Assembly: GCA_003249015.1 (NCBI GenBank)
Contig: QBLS01000014.1
Coordinates: 1-64,000, forward strand
Origin: Pseudanabaena sp.
GTDB taxonomy: Bacteria; Cyanobacteriota; Cyanobacteriia; Pseudanabaenales; Pseudanabaenaceae
Direction of reading: 5' to 3'
DNA length: 64,000 nucleotides
The first letter of the stretch is position 1; each line of letters opens with the position of its first letter. Below, one piece after another: positions 62,542 to 64,000 of this stretch. Below the pieces are notes generated by a model. That model saw nothing but the letters and a program-made list of their open reading frames with translations, was not told where the DNA came from and ran no database searches. The position numbers and the translations under genes are program-made.

Positions 62542-63723
62542 ATGGTGATGATTGAAACCAAAGCCGAACGCATGGTCATAAATATGGGACCTCACCACCC
62601 ATCCATGCACGGTGTTCTTAGACTTATCGTCACGCTTGACGGCGAAAATGTAGTCGATTGCGAACCTGTCTTAGGGTATTTGCATCGAGGTATGGAAAAA
62701 ATCGCCGAAAATCGCACGATTATCCAATATTTACCCTACGTGACTCGATGGGATTACCTCGCTACTATGTTTACCGAGGCAATTACAGTCAATGCACCCG
62801 AAAAACTAGCCAATGTACCAGTGCCGCGTCGCGCCAGCTACATTAGAATGCTCATGCTAGAGCTTAGTCGGATCGCCTCTCACTTACTATGGCTTGGTAC
62901 CTTTGTTGCTGATATTGGCGCACAGACACCATTTTTCTATGTCTTCCGCGAACGGGAGATGATTTATGACCTGTTTGAAGCCGCTACAGGGATGCGAATG
63001 ATGCACAACTACTTCCGTATTGGCGGAGTAGCTGCTGACTTGCCCTATGGCTGGATCGAGAAATGCGAAGATTTTTGCAATTACTTCATGCCTGTCATTG
63101 ACGAGTACGAGAAATTGATTAGTAACAATCCGATCTTCCGTAAGCGTGTAGAAGGCTTAGGCACGATTACCCGTGACGAAGCAATTAACTGGGGATTGAC
63201 AGGTCCCATGTTGCGTGGCTCAGGGGTAAAACTAGATTTCCGTAAAGTTGATCATTACGAACTCTACGATGAACTAGACTGGGAAGTCCAGTGGGACAGT
63301 GGCGGTGACTGCCTAGCTCGTTATCTAGTGCGCGTCCGAGAAATGCGGGAATCCACCAAAATGATCTCGCAATGTCTCAAGCAAATCCCTGGAGGATCTT
63401 ACGAAAATCTAGAAGCCCAACGAATGCTTGCAGGTCCTAAGAGTGAATGGAACTCGATGGATTACCAATTTATTAGCAAAAAGCCTTCCCCGACCTTCAA
63501 GGTCGCTGCGGGCGAGCATTATGTCCGAGTTGAAGCTCCCAAAGGTGAACTGGGAGTCTATATCATTGGTGAAGATAGCGTCTTTCCTTGGCGTTTTAAA
63601 GTTCGTCCGCCTGGATTTATTAATTTGCAAATTTTGCCAGAACTAGTTCGAGGCATGAAACTCGCTGACATTATGGCAATCTTGGGAAGTGTGGATATTA
63701 TTATGGGTGAGGTTGATCGCTAA
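62542..63723 (+). CDS. ndhH: NAD(P)H-quinone oxidoreductase subunit H
   Basis: A 393-residue 49-kDa-type subunit of NDH-1, which takes part in cyclic and respiratory electron flow. Family stretches include [59 protein letters not shown] and [14 protein letters not shown]. The C-terminus is [19 protein letters not shown]. It overlaps the ndhA start by one base (TAATG), so both are co-transcribed. Confidence 0.97.
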   Translation: MVMIETKAERMVINMGPHHPSMHGVLRLIVTLDGENVVDCEPVLGYLHRGMEKIAENRTIIQYLPYVTRWDYLATMFTEAITVNAPEKLANVPVPRRASYIRMLMLELSRIASHLLWLGTFVADIGAQTPFFYVFREREMIYDLFEAATGMRMMHNYFRIGGVAADLPYGWIEKCEDFCNYFMPVIDEYEKLISNNPIFRKRVEGLGTITRDEAINWGLTGPMLRGSGVKLDFRKVDHYELYDELDWEVQWDSGGDCLARYLVRVREMRESTKMISQCLKQIPGGSYENLEAQRMLAGPKSEWNSMDYQFISKKPSPTFKVAAGEHYVRVEAPKGELGVYIIGEDSVFPWRFKVRPPGFINLQILPELVRGMKLADIMAILGSVDIIMGEVDR

Positions 63724-64000
63724 TGTACGGTGGAATTGATCTACAGGCATCTCTAATCGAGATTTTGTCGGGGCTTGGGCTGCCGACAGATGTAGCCAAA
63801 TTGATTTGGATGGTGCTGCCCATGGCAGTAATGATCTTAGGCGTAACCGTGGGTGCGTTGGTTTGCACTTGGCTAGAACGTAAGATTTCCGCCGCAGCAC
63901 AACAACGGATTGGACCTGAATACGCGGGCCCATTCGGTTTGTTGATCCCCCTTGCTGATGTAGGTAAGCTATTGATTAAACAGGGAACAGTTCCTGCCAA
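63723..64000 (+). CDS. ndhA: NAD(P)H-quinone oxidoreductase subunit 1 (partial)
   Basis: Start of a membrane subunit of NDH-1, cut by the window end. 92 residues are visible: [20 protein letters not shown], a first membrane span ([20 protein letters not shown]), then the family signature [20 protein letters not shown]. The ATG overlaps the ndhH stop. The remainder lies beyond the window. Confidence 0.93.
   Translation, partial: MYGGIDLQASLIEILSGLGLPTDVAKLIWMVLPMAVMILGVTVGALVCTWLERKISAAAQQRIGPEYAGPFGLLIPLADVGKLLIKQGTVPA

Overview
The window is cyanobacterial chromosome. The RNA polymerase beta-prime gene is split into rpoC1 and rpoC2. HIP1 octamers (GCGATCGC) are everywhere. It also carries ycf35, an RRM protein with a glycine tail, DevBCA-type exporter genes, biliverdin reductase, a pheophorbide-oxygenase-like Rieske protein and ndhH/ndhA. 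The many intergenic palindromes and the gene set suggest a Pseudanabaena-like filamentous lineage, but that genus call is an inference.

Layout. 0-8 kb is an accessory stretch: a broken ribbon-helix-helix/PIN toxin-antitoxin pair, an intact HigBA-type pair, two divergent LysR/oxidoreductase units, two short-chain dehydrogenases, and six copies of one undescribed-looking dispersed repeat. 8.2-24.8 kb is a dense island of small stress proteins: two ferritin-like proteins, a hemerythrin-type protein, Dps, rubredoxin, LEA-like helical proteins, GlsB, Pmp3, BON, YflT, DUF1269 and PRC-barrel proteins, and a HAD phosphatase fused to a P-loop ATPase. At least five island genes share a conserved motif about 40-100 bases upstream of their start codons. 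25-31 kb holds a TetR regulator with an operator palindrome, a DevB/DevC/DevA exporter, a LuxR-type regulator and a lone type III polyketide synthase. The last four genes of that segment lie between two inverted MITE-like elements.

31.9-47 kb is mostly housekeeping: bvdR, thrB, a J-domain/TPR protein, queG, larC, an Mrp ATPase, a STAS protein, the RRM protein, ferredoxin/ycf35/DUF2997, a GlcD-like oxidase and a Rieske oxygenase. larC is in two frames joined by an A10 run followed by a strong hairpin, which looks like a programmed -1 frameshift. 47-64 kb is core: rpoB-rpoC1-rpoC2, purS-purQ-sixA, fabG, a cupredoxin, a TPR protein, ndhH and the start of ndhA.

Intergenic DNA is unusually structured. 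Perfect hairpins with 12-28 bp arms end many genes. Some sit inside larger frames with their own terminal inverted repeats, and in two cases the terminal repeat supplies the stop codon of the neighbouring gene. I saw no tRNA, rRNA or CRISPR array.
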